Below are positions 10,161 to 21,695 of a stretch of 64,000 nt of DNA, one piece after another (the first letter of the stretch is position 1; each line of letters starts with the position of its first letter). A program made the translations under genes and the position numbers. The notes under the pieces were generated by a model. It was not told the origin of the DNA. It saw nothing but the letters and a program-made list of their open reading frames with translations, and did no database searches. Origin of the DNA: Eutreptiella sp. 'Long Island Sound 2002'. Its lineage: Eukaryota > Euglenozoa > Euglenophyceae > Eutreptiales > Eutreptiaceae. Location of the stretch: positions 89,203,795 through 89,267,794 of the forward strand of contig OZ038382.1 of NCBI GenBank assembly GCA_964036045.1, written 5' to 3'.

Positions 10161-11255
10161 TGTGAAGATGAAGAAAACCATTTTTTTTAGATTCTTATTA
10201 AGATGTCATTTCATTGTTTCATGGATAGACCTTTAGCGTTTGCTGATTTTCAATCTTTTTTGGAATCACTAGAGTCCATTGGTTTTTGAACAGAAACATA
10301 TCTTTGCTTTCTGACATAATGATGGCTGAAGTGAATAGCTCGCAGCGGGGAAGCCGACCGGTAAAACCCAAACCCACCCCCAAATCCCGATGTGAAGAAA
10401 ATGGTGTACAGGTATGCAATTGATAACTGTTCAATTTTATCTTGTGTTTGTTCTCTTTGATTAAAATTAGTCGTTGAATTTCTCTGTCTGTTCTGCGTGT
10501 CCAGGGCGAAACAAGAAGCAAGTGAAGAAGAAGGAGAGGAAGAACAGGAAGGAAGAATATGGAGACAGAAAGAAAGTGACAAAGAAGACGAAGAAGGAGC
10601 ACAATAAGAAGAAGCAGAGAAGAGAAGAAAGAACGGGCAGCTAAGTCGCGCGCGCGGGCGCCTGACGCCAGAATGAAATAGAAAGATAGGTAAAACACGA
10701 CGAAAAGAATTCCTAAATTCCTGAATTCCTGAATTCCTAAATTCCTAAATTCCTGAATTTAAAGCTAATTAGCATGGAAAACGGCCAGGCAAAAAAGCGC
10801 GCTGCAAAACGCGTTAAAACGCGACGGCACATTTTTCTACCTTAAATAGGTCAATATTGACCGCCGTAAGCGCCGTAGCGATCGTAGGAGTATAATGCCG
10901 TGCCCCTCGCCGTCTAAATTACCATCAACGCAATAACAAACCCGTCGCAAGCAGCGCGCAAAACTCGAAATAAAGTTTCCTGTGTTCCCGCGGGTCCCTG
11001 AACCACCCACGCTCCTTCTCGCTCTTTTCCTTCTCAATGTACCTCTCCTTGCTCCCTTGTTCCCCCCTTCTCGTTCTCCGTCAGTTTAGGCGACTGGCCC
11101 TGGGAGAAATGCAGTCATCCCCCTGCAAAGAGTACACCATCAACGACAAGCCACCATAGAGGTCGCGGGATAACACCTAAGACATCAATGCAGAAATGGT
11201 CCTGCTGCCTGCCTGCGTGAGTGCCTTGGTTAGTGTATAATTTTATTTTATTTTC
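10161..11255. other. No gene seen; purine-rich and AT-rich DNA
   Basis: About 10500-10640 is a purine-rich GAAGAAG stretch. AT-rich 9-bp repeats lie at 10707-10760. The remaining sequence has only short frames without recognisable motifs. Confidence 0.6.
10707..10760 (+). repeat. 9-bp tandem repeat AATTCCT(A/G)A
   Basis: About six copies of a 9-bp unit alternating AATTCCTAA and AATTCCTGA, several of which overlap an EcoRI-like GAATTC palindrome. Confidence 0.9.
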
Positions 11256-11259
11256 GAAA

Positions 11260-12300
11260 GCCAAAAACATATATTAGCGAACGATCTGAACAAAGAAACA
11301 CAGGCAGCAAACCAAACACACAGCACAGCACCACACAGAAGCACAGCACCACAGGGCACAGCACAGGGGAGCACATCACCAAGGGAGAGAAGGACCGCAC
11401 AGCAACCCACACCACACAACAGGGCAGCATACCACGTGCCACGCAGGAATATGCACGCCAATAGCCGTAGGACGACACCACAGGCCGCAGGACGGCATGG
11501 AACAGCGCACAGCAGCACAGCACGACACGCACCCAGCAGCGCAGCGCGGCAGCGCACCACAGAACACCAAAGGAAACAGCACAGCACTCAGCAACGCACC
11601 ACAGCCCCAGACACTAGAAACAGCACAGAGCAAAGGAACAGCACGAGGCAAGCGCACCAGCAAAGTGCAGCACAGCACCGCACAGAGCGGAGAGGACAGG
11701 GAACGCACAGCAGGACGCCCGAGGACATACAAGGCGCAAGGCACAGCTGCGAACAACAGCAAGCATCAACACACCAGGGCCAAAAACACACAGCACAGAG
11801 CACACAGTGCCGAGAAACACGACAAAACACAGTGCTTCAAGGCACAGGACCCAAGGGTGACGGGGAGCGCCCAGGGGCACGACGGAGCAAGCAGCGGCAC
11901 CAAGCAGAGCGAGACAAAACAACACAGCGCACAACAGCACACTGCCAGGAGGAACACCGCGCCGCAACGTGGCGTACCACAGCACCCAGGGACACAGCAC
12001 AGCACACAGTAACACAGACCAAATGGAGACAGTAGGCCACAACACCAACAACGCAGCGGAACGACACGACCAGAGACACGGCACAACAAACAGCAGCAAC
12101 CAACAGCACGGCAAAACACAGCACAACACACAGAAAGCGCCCCAAGGATCACCGCACAGCGCGCAGCAGCCCACAACAAAGCAAGGCGGGACACGCGTGC
12201 GGAACACGCAGCACAGACCACGGCAATACTGCACCGCAAAAACACCAGACGGAAGGCCGACACAGCGCGGCGATACTAGACAGCACAGGTCCGACACACA
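11260..12300 (+). repeat. T-poor GCACAGCACC-type simple DNA
   Basis: The + strand is almost free of T and is built from irregular CAGCACAGCACCACA-like words. Open frames of 170-350 codons exist on both strands (Gln/Thr/Arg-rich on +, Cys/Leu/Val-rich on -), but they follow from composition and show no motif or conserved start. Confidence 0.75.
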
Positions 12301-13135
12301 AGACGGGGGGGGGGGCGGCGACAGCAGGCGGCGACAGCCCCCCACGAACGCCAAGCAAAACAATAGAGACAAAACACGGGACACCAAGCGGCTGGGCAAC
12401 AACACCTGCGAGACACACACCAGGGGGGCGGGGGGCAGCAGAAGGGAGCAGCAAGGAGCAGACCCACAAAGCGAACACCGAGGCGGCGGGGGGAGGGGGA
12501 GGAGCAAAAAGCCGCAAACAGCAGGAAAAGAAGAGGGGGGAAGAGAAGGGAGGGCGTGGAAAACAAACAGGAAGCGAAGAAGGCTGAAGCCCAGGGCGTC
12601 AACTGCGGGCAGAAGAAGAGAAAAAGGGGGGGGCGGAAAGAGAACCGCACAGCGTCAAGGCCAAGGGCATGCATGGCAAGAAACCACGGAAACCCGGGGA
12701 CAGCGGGAGCGCGAAGGGAGAGGGAGGAAAAGAAAAGAAAGAAAAGAAAAAAGGCAAGGTACAGGACAAAAAAACACCAGCCCCGAGGGGGTCGGGCAAA
12801 GCAGGCAGACAAAACAGCCGAATCGAAAGTTGAGGCGCACCACAACGCACCCAGGAGGCGGGCCTGCACAACCAGGCAATGAGGAGCGAGCACACACACA
12901 CACGCACGGCACCCAGGTGTGTCGTCCTGCCAACCGAGAGCGGATGTGTCAGCGTCAACAGGAAACAGCCCTGGTGCAACGGCTGAAACTTCCGTTGAAG
13001 GACAGACCGTACGGGAAACCGGACGCGTGAGTGACCGGGCCCACTCAGGGCAAACAACCGCAGGGCATGCAGCCCAAGACCAACGCCGGAGGGACCCGGC
13101 AGGAATAATCCCATCGTGGGGCCCCGAGCAGGTGT
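12300..13135 (+). repeat. Purine-rich low-complexity tract with (CA)n
   Basis: G and A runs dominate 12300-12780 and an (AC)n microsatellite lies at about 12889-12906. Frames here are Arg/Lys/Gly-rich low-complexity text. The composition continues the strand asymmetry of the preceding tract. Confidence 0.65.
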
Positions 13136-13490
13136 GACGCGGAGCGACGCCCAGCGCCCCTGCCTCGGCAGGGGCCAGCGGCAGGCACCATGAGCCGGTC
13201 CTTGGCCGGCCTCCACGTGCCCCGCGCAGCTGCCCAGTAAATCCGGGGGCCAAAGCCCCTGGTAAGAGGAGGTAGGAGGTAGAAGGCACCACAGCGAGGG
13301 GAAAGCAGACAGGAGCAGCGAGGGCGACTGGACTGGACAAAGCGCGGCGCACCAGGCAGCGCAACGAGGCATGCCAGAGGGCCACGCGGCCAGCAACAAC
13401 CAAGGCACACGGACAGGTGCCAAGCAACAAGTGCCACTGGGTGCCGAAGACCCGGGAAGCGTGCAGAACGCGCAACGAACCAGGCAACAC
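13136..13490. other. GC-rich spacer with a strong hairpin
   Basis: No gene is seen. Bases 13157-13174 form a perfect 8-bp stem with a 2-base loop, CCCCTGCC-TC-GGCAGGGG. No T-run follows, and bacterial-type termination is not expected in this context. Confidence 0.5.
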
Positions 13491-14446
13491 GAAACGCACA
13501 CACCACAAACCCCACCCAGGAATGGCAGGGTGCAGGCAGAGGGTGCACATCGACGGCGACACCCCAACACCCCAGCCAGAAATGGTGGGGCGCAGCTGAA
13601 ACCTGAACCAAAGCACACACCCACACCCCAACCCCAAGCCAGGATTGGCAGGGTTCAGGCGGAGTGCGCACACAAAAACTCACAGCCCAACACACCAGCC
13701 GGGATTGGCAGGCCGAAAGCGAAAACCCGAACTCAGACGCAAGCACCACGAACCCTAGCCAGGATTAGCGGGGTACAAGCGGAGAGCCCATACCAACACA
13801 CACAGCCCGACACCCGGAGCTAGGAATTGCACGGCGCAGCCAAAAGTGAAGCCCAAGCACACACACCAACACCGCACACCCGAGCCAGAAATGGCGGGAG
13901 TACAGGCGGAGTGCGCACACCAACAGAGATACCCCAAAAAACCAGCCAGGATTGGAGGGGTGAAACCCAAAATTCGAATCCAACACACACACCGCAAACA
14001 CCAGCCAGAATTGGCCAGCTACAAGCGGAGGGCGCACACAAACACAGACACCCCAACACCCCAGACAGGAATGGCGGGGTGCAGCGGAAACCAAAACCCA
14101 AGCACACACATCCACACCGCAAACACGAGCCAGGAATGGCGGGGTACAAGCAGAGTGCACACACAAACATACACACCCGAACACCCGAGCCAGGATCGCC
14201 CGGATGAAAGCCAAAATTCGAACCCAGATGGACACACCACAAACGCCAGCCAGGATTGGCGGACTACAGGCAGAGCACCCACACCAAAACACACACCCGA
14301 ACACCCCCAGCAAGGATTGGCGGGGTTCAACCGGAGAGCGCACACAAAAAACACACCACAACACCCAAGCCAGGACTGGTGGGGTGAAAGGCAAAAACCG
14401 AAGCCAACACACGCACCGCAAACCCACCCAGGATGGGCGGGGTACG
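13490..14446 (-). repeat. ~60-bp satellite array, reverse orientation
   Basis: Monomers carry the core CCAGCCAGGATTGGC(G)GGG, spaced roughly 55-65 bp apart for nearly 1 kb; the linkers are rich in CACACA and GCGGAG words. This is the reverse complement of the core in the array at 15000-15850. The two arrays face away from the inverted-repeat arm between them. The frames of 120-220 codons on either strand are periodic by-products of the monomer and are not called. Confidence 0.85.
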
Positions 14447-14990
14447 TGTAGGTAGGTAGGTAGGGAGGTAGGTAGTTAGGTAGGTAGGTAGGTAGGTTGG
14501 TCCGCTCCGTCGTGGAGAGGCGCCCTATGGTTCCCGCTGGCGTTGCGGCTGTGGGGAACAGCAAGAGAGTCCGTGCTTGAAGGGGAGAGGCGGCTGACAT
14601 CCCGCTAGACCTGACTGGTGGCCCCCAACAAAGCGGTCCCGGGCAGCACCGGCAGGGCTACTCGCCGCTAGTGTGACGCACTTGTCACGCGGGAGGGTCT
14701 GTTCCTGTGCTTGCGCATGTTCCCACCTTTGAGCGGAACCCTAGGGGTTCACCGGACTCCCTGGCGTATCCCGCTCCCAAGGCATGCCAGCGGCGCATTC
14801 TTGGTATTTGAGTTCCGAGCTGCTTGGGTGTCGCACGCTCTGCCTCGAATTGCAAAACAGCGCAGGCCTTAGGATGCAGTGTTACCCCCGGGCTCCGGAT
14901 CAATTTTGGCCGGGTCACCTGCATGGCACAGGCTGCCTCACTGTCCGGGCTACGGACACTGGGTTTTCTACTATTGTGTGGCGCTTGTGT
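14447..14990 (-). repeat. Right arm of the inverted repeat, with a ggta tetranucleotide run
   Basis: This is the reverse complement of 1501-1990 with moderate divergence. It starts with an imperfect GTAG/GGTA run (14448-14502), then the GGAGAGGCGCC block, and continues to the GACACTGGGTTTTCTACT block near 14960. Beyond it the satellite begins. No ORF or RNA gene was recognised. Confidence 0.75.
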
Positions 14991-14999
14991 TTGGGTCCG

Positions 15000-15850
15000 G
15001 GTTTGGCGGTAACCCCGCCAATCCTGGCGGGGGTCTTGGGTGTGCGTGTTTGGGTACAGGTTTTGGCTTCGCCCCGCCAATCCTGGCTGGGGTTGCTGGT
15101 CCGCGTGGTTGGTGTTGGGTTTTGCCTGCACCCCGCTAATCCTGGCTGGCGAGTTGGGGTGCGTTTGCTCGGGCACGTGTTTTGACTTTACCCCGCCAAT
15201 TGTGGCTGGGGAGTGTGGGTTGGTTTTGGTTTTGGCTTCATCCCGCCATTCTTGGCTGGGCTCTTGGGGTGTGTGTGTTTGTGCGTGCGCTCCTGGCTGG
15301 GGTCTGCGGTGTGGGTGTGTGCGCTTGGGTTAGGGTTTAATCTGCGCCCTGCCAGTCATGGCTGGGGTGTTCGGCCGTGTGTGTTTGTGCGCGCGCTCCG
15401 CCTCTACCCCGCCAACCCTGGCCGGGTTTCCTGGTGCGTGTGTCTGGGTTCAGGTTTTAGCTTCCACCCCGCCAATCCTGGCTGGGGTGTTGGGGTGTGT
15501 GCGTCAGTGTGGGCGCTCTGCTTGTACCCAGCCAGTCCTGGCTGGGGTGCGCGGTGCGGGCATGTGTGCTTGGCCTCGGGTTTCATCTGCAGCCTGCGAT
15601 TCCTGGCTGGGTCTTTGCGGTCTGTGGGTTTGTGTGTGTGCTCTGCCTGTTCCCAGCCAATCCTGGCCGGGCTTGGTGGTGCGTCTGTTTGGGTTCAGGC
15701 TTTGGTTTTCACCCTACCAATCCTGGCTGGTGTGCTGGCGTGTTTGCGTTTGTGTGCGTGCTCCGCTGGCTGGGGTGTGTAGTGCGGGTGTGTGTGCTTG
15801 GGTTAGGGTTTCGGCTGCACCACGCCAGTCCTGGCTGGGGTGGTGGGGTG
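15000..15850 (+). repeat. ~60-bp satellite array, forward orientation
   Basis: Monomers share the core CCCCGCCAATCCTGGCTGGGG followed by a G/T-rich linker (TGTGTGTTTGGG-like). The + strand is nearly A-free here, the mirror of the T-poor array at 13490-14446. Linkers vary between 40 and 75 bp. Frames with Trp/Cys/Val/Leu-rich text are by-products. Confidence 0.85.
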
Positions 15851-16444
15851 AGGGTGTTCTGGGCCATGCAGCAGCGCCGCAGCAAGGGGAATGTACATGC
15901 TGTGTAGTTGGTCGATCTGCTCATTCTTGGTTTCGATACAATTTCATGATCTCCATTGCGCGAGGCCTCGCAAATACCTCTGTTAAAATTTCTTGTTCCT
16001 CATGTGCCATTCCATGTGCCAGGCATCGCGCATGAAACTACAGTTTCTTCATTAACAGTTATACATTTACAGATCCCCAGGTGAAGTAAAATGAAGATTT
16101 ATGTATTCAAATATCCATTTCTACCACTCCCTCCTGCTAATGATACAACATTACGTGTATACAGACGACATGTTTCTCTTTTCCCACAAGCTGCCTAATG
16201 CAATGCGCTGCGGTACAGTAATCTAACCCAATTTTTCCCTTTTGCGCGAGGCCTCGGGCATAAAATGGACACAAAACAATAAATTTCAGTGGAGTACCCA
16301 TGGGGTGTGGCACTTCAACGACAATATCTATTTTGTGAGAATAATCTCTGACGTGCTACACAGCTCCATCAAAATATTTATTTATTTGATGCCTTTCTAA
16401 ACCTGTCCCTTTCCCACCATTTCGGACGCTCTTGACCATGCAAT

Positions 16445-16912
16445 TTGAGCCGCCTAAGGAAGTGGGTAAAGCAAAGAATTGAAGAAAAAAAGAAGGTAAA
16501 AGGCAAGAACACGGCATCAGAACGGCACAAAAAGAACCTTGCAAAGCATGTACTCTTTAAGCTGGAAACTCCTCAGCTTGCTAAGAAGGCTGAGGAAGCA
16601 GGTGTTGCAAAACTGAACAACGTAGATGTTGCATCTATCCCAGAAGTTGCAAAGGTGTTTGGCCTCGTTGTTCAGGAGAAAGCAGGACGAGACGATGTGA
16701 TGTCTGCAATTTCTGATGTGGCCCGCCAGGAGCACACACTAAGGAGATTGTACCAACCATCCAGCAGATTCGGGCTGCGCGAAGCAGGCGACAGGGAAAT
16801 GCGGCAAGGTGCGACAGGAAGGCGACAATCTGGCGACAGGAAGACGACAGGATGGTGCCAGGAAGACGACAGGAAAGCGGCAAGAAAGCAGCAGGGAAGC
16901 GACAGGAAGTGA
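16445..16912 (+). CDS. Unidentified Lys/Arg-rich protein, copy B
   Basis: The frame is open for 155 codons, but the first codon counted is TTG, so the true start is unknown (an upstream exon or a non-ATG start are both possible). The N-terminal 35 residues are basic. Residues about 33-100 match copy A at 9348-9595 and look helical, with an Ala/Glu/Val-rich stretch around the AEEAGVA and IPEVAK words. From about residue 108 the frame runs into the GGCGACAGGAA minisatellite and turns into Arg/Gln/Asp repeats before the TGA at 16910-16912. The family is not recognised. Retention of the frame in both copies argues for coding, past or present. Confidence 0.4.
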   Translation: MSRLRKWVKQRIEEKKKVKGKNTASERHKKNLAKHVLFKLETPQLAKKAEEAGVAKLNNVDVASIPEVAKVFGLVVQEKAGRDDVMSAISDVARQEHTLRRLYQPSSRFGLREAGDREMRQGATGRRQSGDRKTTGWCQEDDRKAARKQQGSDRK

Positions 16913-17210
16913 CAGACAGGCGACAGGAAGGCGACAGGCAAGTTGCAACGGGAGGGCAACAGGTGGGCGACAGGGCGTCAACGGGGTGGCGGTAGGGAGA
17001 CAACAGGGAAGCAACAGGAAACAAGCCATAGCGGCAGGATACGCAACAGGAAAGCGAAAGGAAGACGACAGGAGGGCAACAAGACTGGAAGCGACATCGA
17101 AGCGACAGGGAAGCGACATGAGAAAGCGGCAGAAGAGCCACAGGAGATCGACACGAGACCAACGGGACAACAGCAGGGTGTTTTTTTGCGACAGGAAGGC
17201 AACAGGTGTG
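16790..17210 (+). repeat. GGCGACAGGAA-type minisatellite, copy B
   Basis: Same irregular 9-11-bp units as at 9655-10110, again directly after the CCATCCAGCAGATTCG block. The last units carry AGACGACAGG and GAAGCGACA variants. Confidence 0.8.
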
Positions 17211-17289
17211 TAACACAAGAGCAAGAGGCTTATGGAAAATGATAAGGGAGACAAAATAGGACATAGATTTTTATATATACGTGGATATA

Positions 17290-19690
17290 ATAGAGTACTT
17301 CTACTAGTGCTTGGAGACTGGATCACTCTAAATGTTGTTGGGCTTTAGTGAAAATGGATAATTCCCCAAAATTTCCAATTGATTTTCTTACCACTAAAAT
17401 AACAATGAAAATCCCAACAATCTTCGCAACACTCTAAGAACACACAACAAGTCAAGACAACAAGGGTCGGTATTTGGCTGAACCTGTGGTGTACATGGTG
17501 TTGAGCGTTCGGTTCCTTGGGCTCTTATCCTCATTGTGATTGCCATCTCATCGTAAAGCAATACATAACATCCGAAGTCCTGAGAGAGGAACATCAAAAT
17601 ATATGAACATGGAAATCAAACCTTATGTAAACACAAGTTGTCCCAAATGATAAGTGTCGCACCTAAAATATAATAGTAATTAATATGAATATGATAGTGA
17701 ACTTGCACGTACAACATATTTCAAACATACACAAAGCATGTGAAGGAAACTGAACAAATGGAAACCGGATTTGACCATTTAGTTGAGATCCGGTTGAATG
17801 CTCTCAAGAATTGTGCCTATCAATTACCATGAAATTGTCACACAAATGCTCACGAAGTGGACAAGCGCATGAATGGGGAAGACACTATTCATATCTGCCA
17901 TGTACACTCATGTGTCTACTACTCTTCATGCATGTAAGGGTTTGTTGACAATTATGCACATCATGAGACACACAAGCGATTCGAATTGCCCTTGGGGGTA
18001 TACATAACCACCTTGTTTACTACTCAAAATAACCATCATGACCATCAAGAAAGAATATTTCAATTCGTCCATCAACCACATCAACCTTGGAGTTAAAACC
18101 TCTCATGGAGTCGACAACCTACATTCAATGCACCATAAGTTCAATTACGCACGTCCATCGAAGCTCTGAATTGAAAGTTAATGAAATTGGCTGGGGCATT
18201 CTTCATTCCATCCATTCATTCTTCCAAGCGTTGCATTTATCGGTCTTTCTGCAATCTGTCCCTCGTGATTATCTTCAAGACGCGGGGTGTTCAAGTCGCG
18301 CACAATGTCCCGGCAGCTGACGGCTGACTGATAACAGAAACCTCGGATTATTCACCAAAAAGGGTCAGATAACGACAGACTGGTGTGATTTTAGGACACT
18401 CCCTCCCTAAGCTACGACCCAAGGGGGAGTGGCTGGTCCTGTGCGTGTGAAGCAGCCCACTGTATGAAAAAATCTGCAGTCAGACATTCTGTCACCTGAA
18501 CTCCGTGGTACAGCCAAGCACAATAAGTGGAGGGGAGGAAGGGAATAGAGCTGGGATCCCACAGACTCCAGGAGTACTGCAGGCCTGCGGTACGACGTAT
18601 CTGTGATATCCTGGGTGCTCCTGTGTGTGTCCTGTGGAGGCTGGCAGCCCAGGGCTGTCCCTGTGCAACGTCGTATCTACCTACGCCAAGCCAGCGCCCC
18701 ACAGCCAACAAATGATAAAGCTGTCATGCCAGCAGTCCCAGTCAAGTAATCCCGAACTGAAAACAGTGCGCCTGGTATCCATATACCACAATCTCAGCAA
18801 CACATACAGCAATGCAGGCCTGTCTGATTCAGAAAAAATGATTAACTAACCCTGGCCAGCCTGGGATTCCCGTCTCCACTTCATCACTTGCGGGGATTCC
18901 GGTTTGCACTCCATTCTGACTGGAATTGAATCTGAACGTGATGCCTGCGACAAATAAAACAAAAACACAAGGGAAGGATAACACAGACAAAGCGGAGGTG
19001 TCACACCGAACTTCGACAAGTCACGAGAAAGCACGGTGTAAAATGGCGTCCCCTCCGAAAGATTTTGAAGGGCCAACATGCCAACAGTTGGCAAACAAGA
19101 TAGAAACGTTAATGACACCTGTCGCGCAATGTTCTGTCACAGGGGGGAAACCTCAGACAAACAAAAGCTGAATTTCACCCTGCACTGTACCTCTCAATCA
19201 GCATCTATCTCTCAATGACTGCAAAATGACTCCCTGATCTTGAATCTGTTGAGGCCTGCAAAGCAGCAAGGCGTGGATATGACCCATTCCCACCCCTGAC
19301 GCGTGCGGAGGGAAGAGGGGGCTATTCCGGTCTGGAGTCCCTCTCAAAACACTTCAACGAGCGCTGTGCAGCCCTCTCCTCCCTGTACAGTTGATGCAGT
19401 GTGTCATGCAGCATACAAGGACAAGTCTCCTGTGCTCGCAGCACCCTCAAGTCCTTGGTACTGATGTCTATATTGTGTTTTCGATTGTATTTCAGCCGGA
19501 TGTCTGTCACATTGTTCATGAAGGCAGACGCCGGCTGCCATTCAGTTTCAGGAAAGCCTGTATATTTAACTTCTCACAGTAACTCCTTGATTTTCCCCCT
19601 CCCTGATGTTTTATGTCCCACGCCCTCTACAATATATTGGTGTCTTTCGACCAAATATTTTTGCTCTGTGTAATAATGTAGAGGGGCCTG
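17290..19690. other. No confident gene; 3' flank of the gypsy integrase
   Basis: 17290-18300 is AT-richer, non-repetitive DNA without long frames. 18300-19690 lies downstream, on the - strand, of the integrase fragment and should contain the 3' untranslated part or LTR of that element. I could not match it to 51-54 kb, where the partner LTR would be expected. A 65-codon - strand frame at 19322-19519 reads like protein (Lys/Arg/Asp with a C-x-C pair) but is not recognised. Confidence 0.45.
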
Positions 19691-19691
19691 C

Positions 19692-21679
19692 TCATCTGGT
19701 GAGGGGGAGGGTGTACGTTTTTATCCTCATTGAATCCAAAACCACCTCCCCCTTTTCTGTGGCAACCAGATACTGGTTTGTACCCACTCTCCCCAACACC
19801 TCACCCGGCCCTTGCCACAGACTGTCCAGTTTCCGCTTGTTGCTGTTCTTCTTGTGGTTTTGGCACCACACTCTCTCACCTTCCTGATATACATGGGGGG
19901 GGAGCTGTTGCAAAATTTTTGTGGACTCCCTATCATGTATGTCCTGCAATTTTTGCTGGACGTACTTGCAATTAGCAACAAGCCTCTGAAAAAAATGGAT
20001 GGCATCCTGTGACCCATGTTCAGGGATCACCCGGGGACAGTCGCTGAAGCCAATAGGCTGGCGTCCAAAAACTGAAAAATTGGAGGAATATCCTGACACT
20101 TGCCCTGGGATGGCATTGGCAGTCCACAAGGCCAGTGGCAATAAGTGTACCCAATTCTCCCTTCCAGTTTGGGCAGAACACTTCCGAAAACTGTCGAGTA
20201 CCTCCTGTACTGCCAATTCTGCCCTCCCATTGGATCGGGGGCTGCTTTTGTTGAACACCACTCCATTCACGAACGGTAGTGAAAAATCACTTGGTCATAA
20301 TGTAGTCGTGGTCCGAAAACATTTCGTGCGGGTGTCACACAGCACCCACTACCCGCTCCAAATATAACTCAGCTATTCGGGGGGCTGTGATGGTCTTTGA
20401 ACATGGCACCGCCATGACATATCCAGTGAGTCGGCATACAACAACAAAAAGGTTGTCATATGTGACTCCTCCGCATTCCACCGAGTGTGACCCCATATTA
20501 CAGAAGTCCATGGCCACACTGGCAAAGGGATATTCAGGGATGGGGTACGAGTGACAGCTCTGTGGCTGCACTCCTTTCCGTGCCTTCACTGTCTGGCACA
20601 CCGGGCAAGACCCCACCACCTGAGAAATGATCTCGGTCAAATCACTATCTTTAATGCCTGCCTGATAGCGACGCGGGAACATCCCGTCTGTCTTGCCGGT
20701 TCCAGGATGCGCATAACTGTGCTGTGCCTCGACGACCTGCTTGGTGAGTGCCACGGGCACATAAATGCGTCCACCCACTTGGACTTTTCCCTGGTATAAC
20801 ACATACTCCTTATCCCTGATGGAAACAACTACCTCCCTTGTCAACACCTCCCAGTGCGGCGCCATGAGATGATCATTCTCATAATGAGGCTCCCAATCTT
20901 CACTTAGAATTTTAATGGCTGGCAGCACTTTTACTGATTTGATATTCTGAACGTATGTCTGTGACAAGGCATGTGCCAGCTCACCTCTGTGAAGCCTTGA
21001 AGCAAGGTTTGGCGGTTCTGTACGGTTCTGAGGTGACGTTGTATGTGTCTGGGAAGGCACATTGCCGCCTCCTGATGAAGGTCAGACTGCGGCACAGGGC
21101 ACTCAGCCTGATCCTGAGAACAGTCAAAAACATGGCAAAACAAAGCCTCCTGAGACGCAAACTTACAACTGTCAGAGGCCACACAGAGCCCGGAATTATC
21201 CTGCAATGAGGCCACAGTACGGTATACATTCCGCAAGAGCTGCACCATGGCATGCTCTTCCGGAAATGCCTCAGGATGCTCCGCCTTCAACTGTGCCCTC
21301 CCCCGTTCCGACTCAGCTCTCTCAGCTTGGCCCGAGCCCTCCATATCGGCAGTGCTGCCGTGAACATTCGTATCCTGGACCACCCTTGCTAGGTAGGCCC
21401 ACCGACTAAGGGCATTTGCGCCGTCGTTTTCATCCCCCGGTCGATATTCAGTCGTAAGATTGTATCGATTCTAAAATTCATGCCAACGCCCCTGCCGACC
21501 CAAAGGCCCTGAAATGGTCCAAAGATCTTCTTTGTACAATTTCACTATGGAGCTTTGATCTGTTTGCACCAGAACCTCCTGGCTCCCAATCCAGGATTGG
21601 AACTTGAGCAAACAGGCCACAACCGCATAGGTTTCCTTTTCTCGGGGGGTCGAGGCATACTGCCCAGCGTTTCTCGTAC
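19692..21679 (-). pseudogene. RNase H C-terminal half and integrase of the split gypsy element
   Basis: On the - strand, 21666-21478 encodes the second half of RNase H (YASTPREKETYAVV, then QTDQSS), followed after a short frame break by the connector ANALSRWAY near 21395. A linker leads to an integrase HHCC zinc domain (H-x3-H, C-x2-C near 20600) and the first catalytic Asp in VAMDFCN (about 20510). A TGA (20335-20337) and a second stop interrupt the core after the FSDHDY block that holds the second Asp. The frame resumes at 20270 with SNGRAE (third catalytic residue) and ends with a GPY/F-like module (LWQGPGEVLGRVGTNQY). No chromodomain follows. The integrase is unlike those of the two chromoviruses. 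Confidence 0.8.
21676..21679. other. Target-site duplication GTAC, left copy
   Basis: GTAC here matches GTAC at 34978-34981 on the other side of the nested chromovirus. The neighbouring base differs (GGTAC against CGTAC on the - strand), so the duplication is 4 bp, or 5 bp with one change. A 16-bp PBS-like remnant (21680-21695) separates it from the LTR end. Confidence 0.6.
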
Positions 21680-21695
21680 CATAAATCTGCTACCA

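Larger units (their letters stand above)
16039..17285 (+). repeat. Direct repeat copy B (~1.24 kb)
   Basis: Second copy of the block at 8927-10160, same orientation, 7.1 kb downstream. It keeps the upstream non-coding part, the small-protein segment and the minisatellite in the same order. The ends do not show TG...CA termini, so an LTR pair is not supported. Confidence 0.8.

Noticed and set aside
11240-11260. Telomeric or rRNA sequence
   Set aside because: No TTAGGG/TTTAGGG-type arrays or rRNA core motifs were found anywhere in the window.
12276-13673. 465-codon and 341-codon - strand frames
   Set aside because: They arise from nearly A-free - strand sequence (T-free +); Cys/Leu/Ser/Phe-rich text without domain signals, spanning clear repeats.
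13045-14600. Periodic frames of 120-234 codons in the satellite
   Set aside because: They follow the ~60-bp monomer on both strands and have no independent support.
8927-17285. LTR pair of a retrotransposon (direct repeats A and B)
   Set aside because: No TG...CA ends, PBS, polypurine tract or pol between them; the repeats themselves hold coding sequence.
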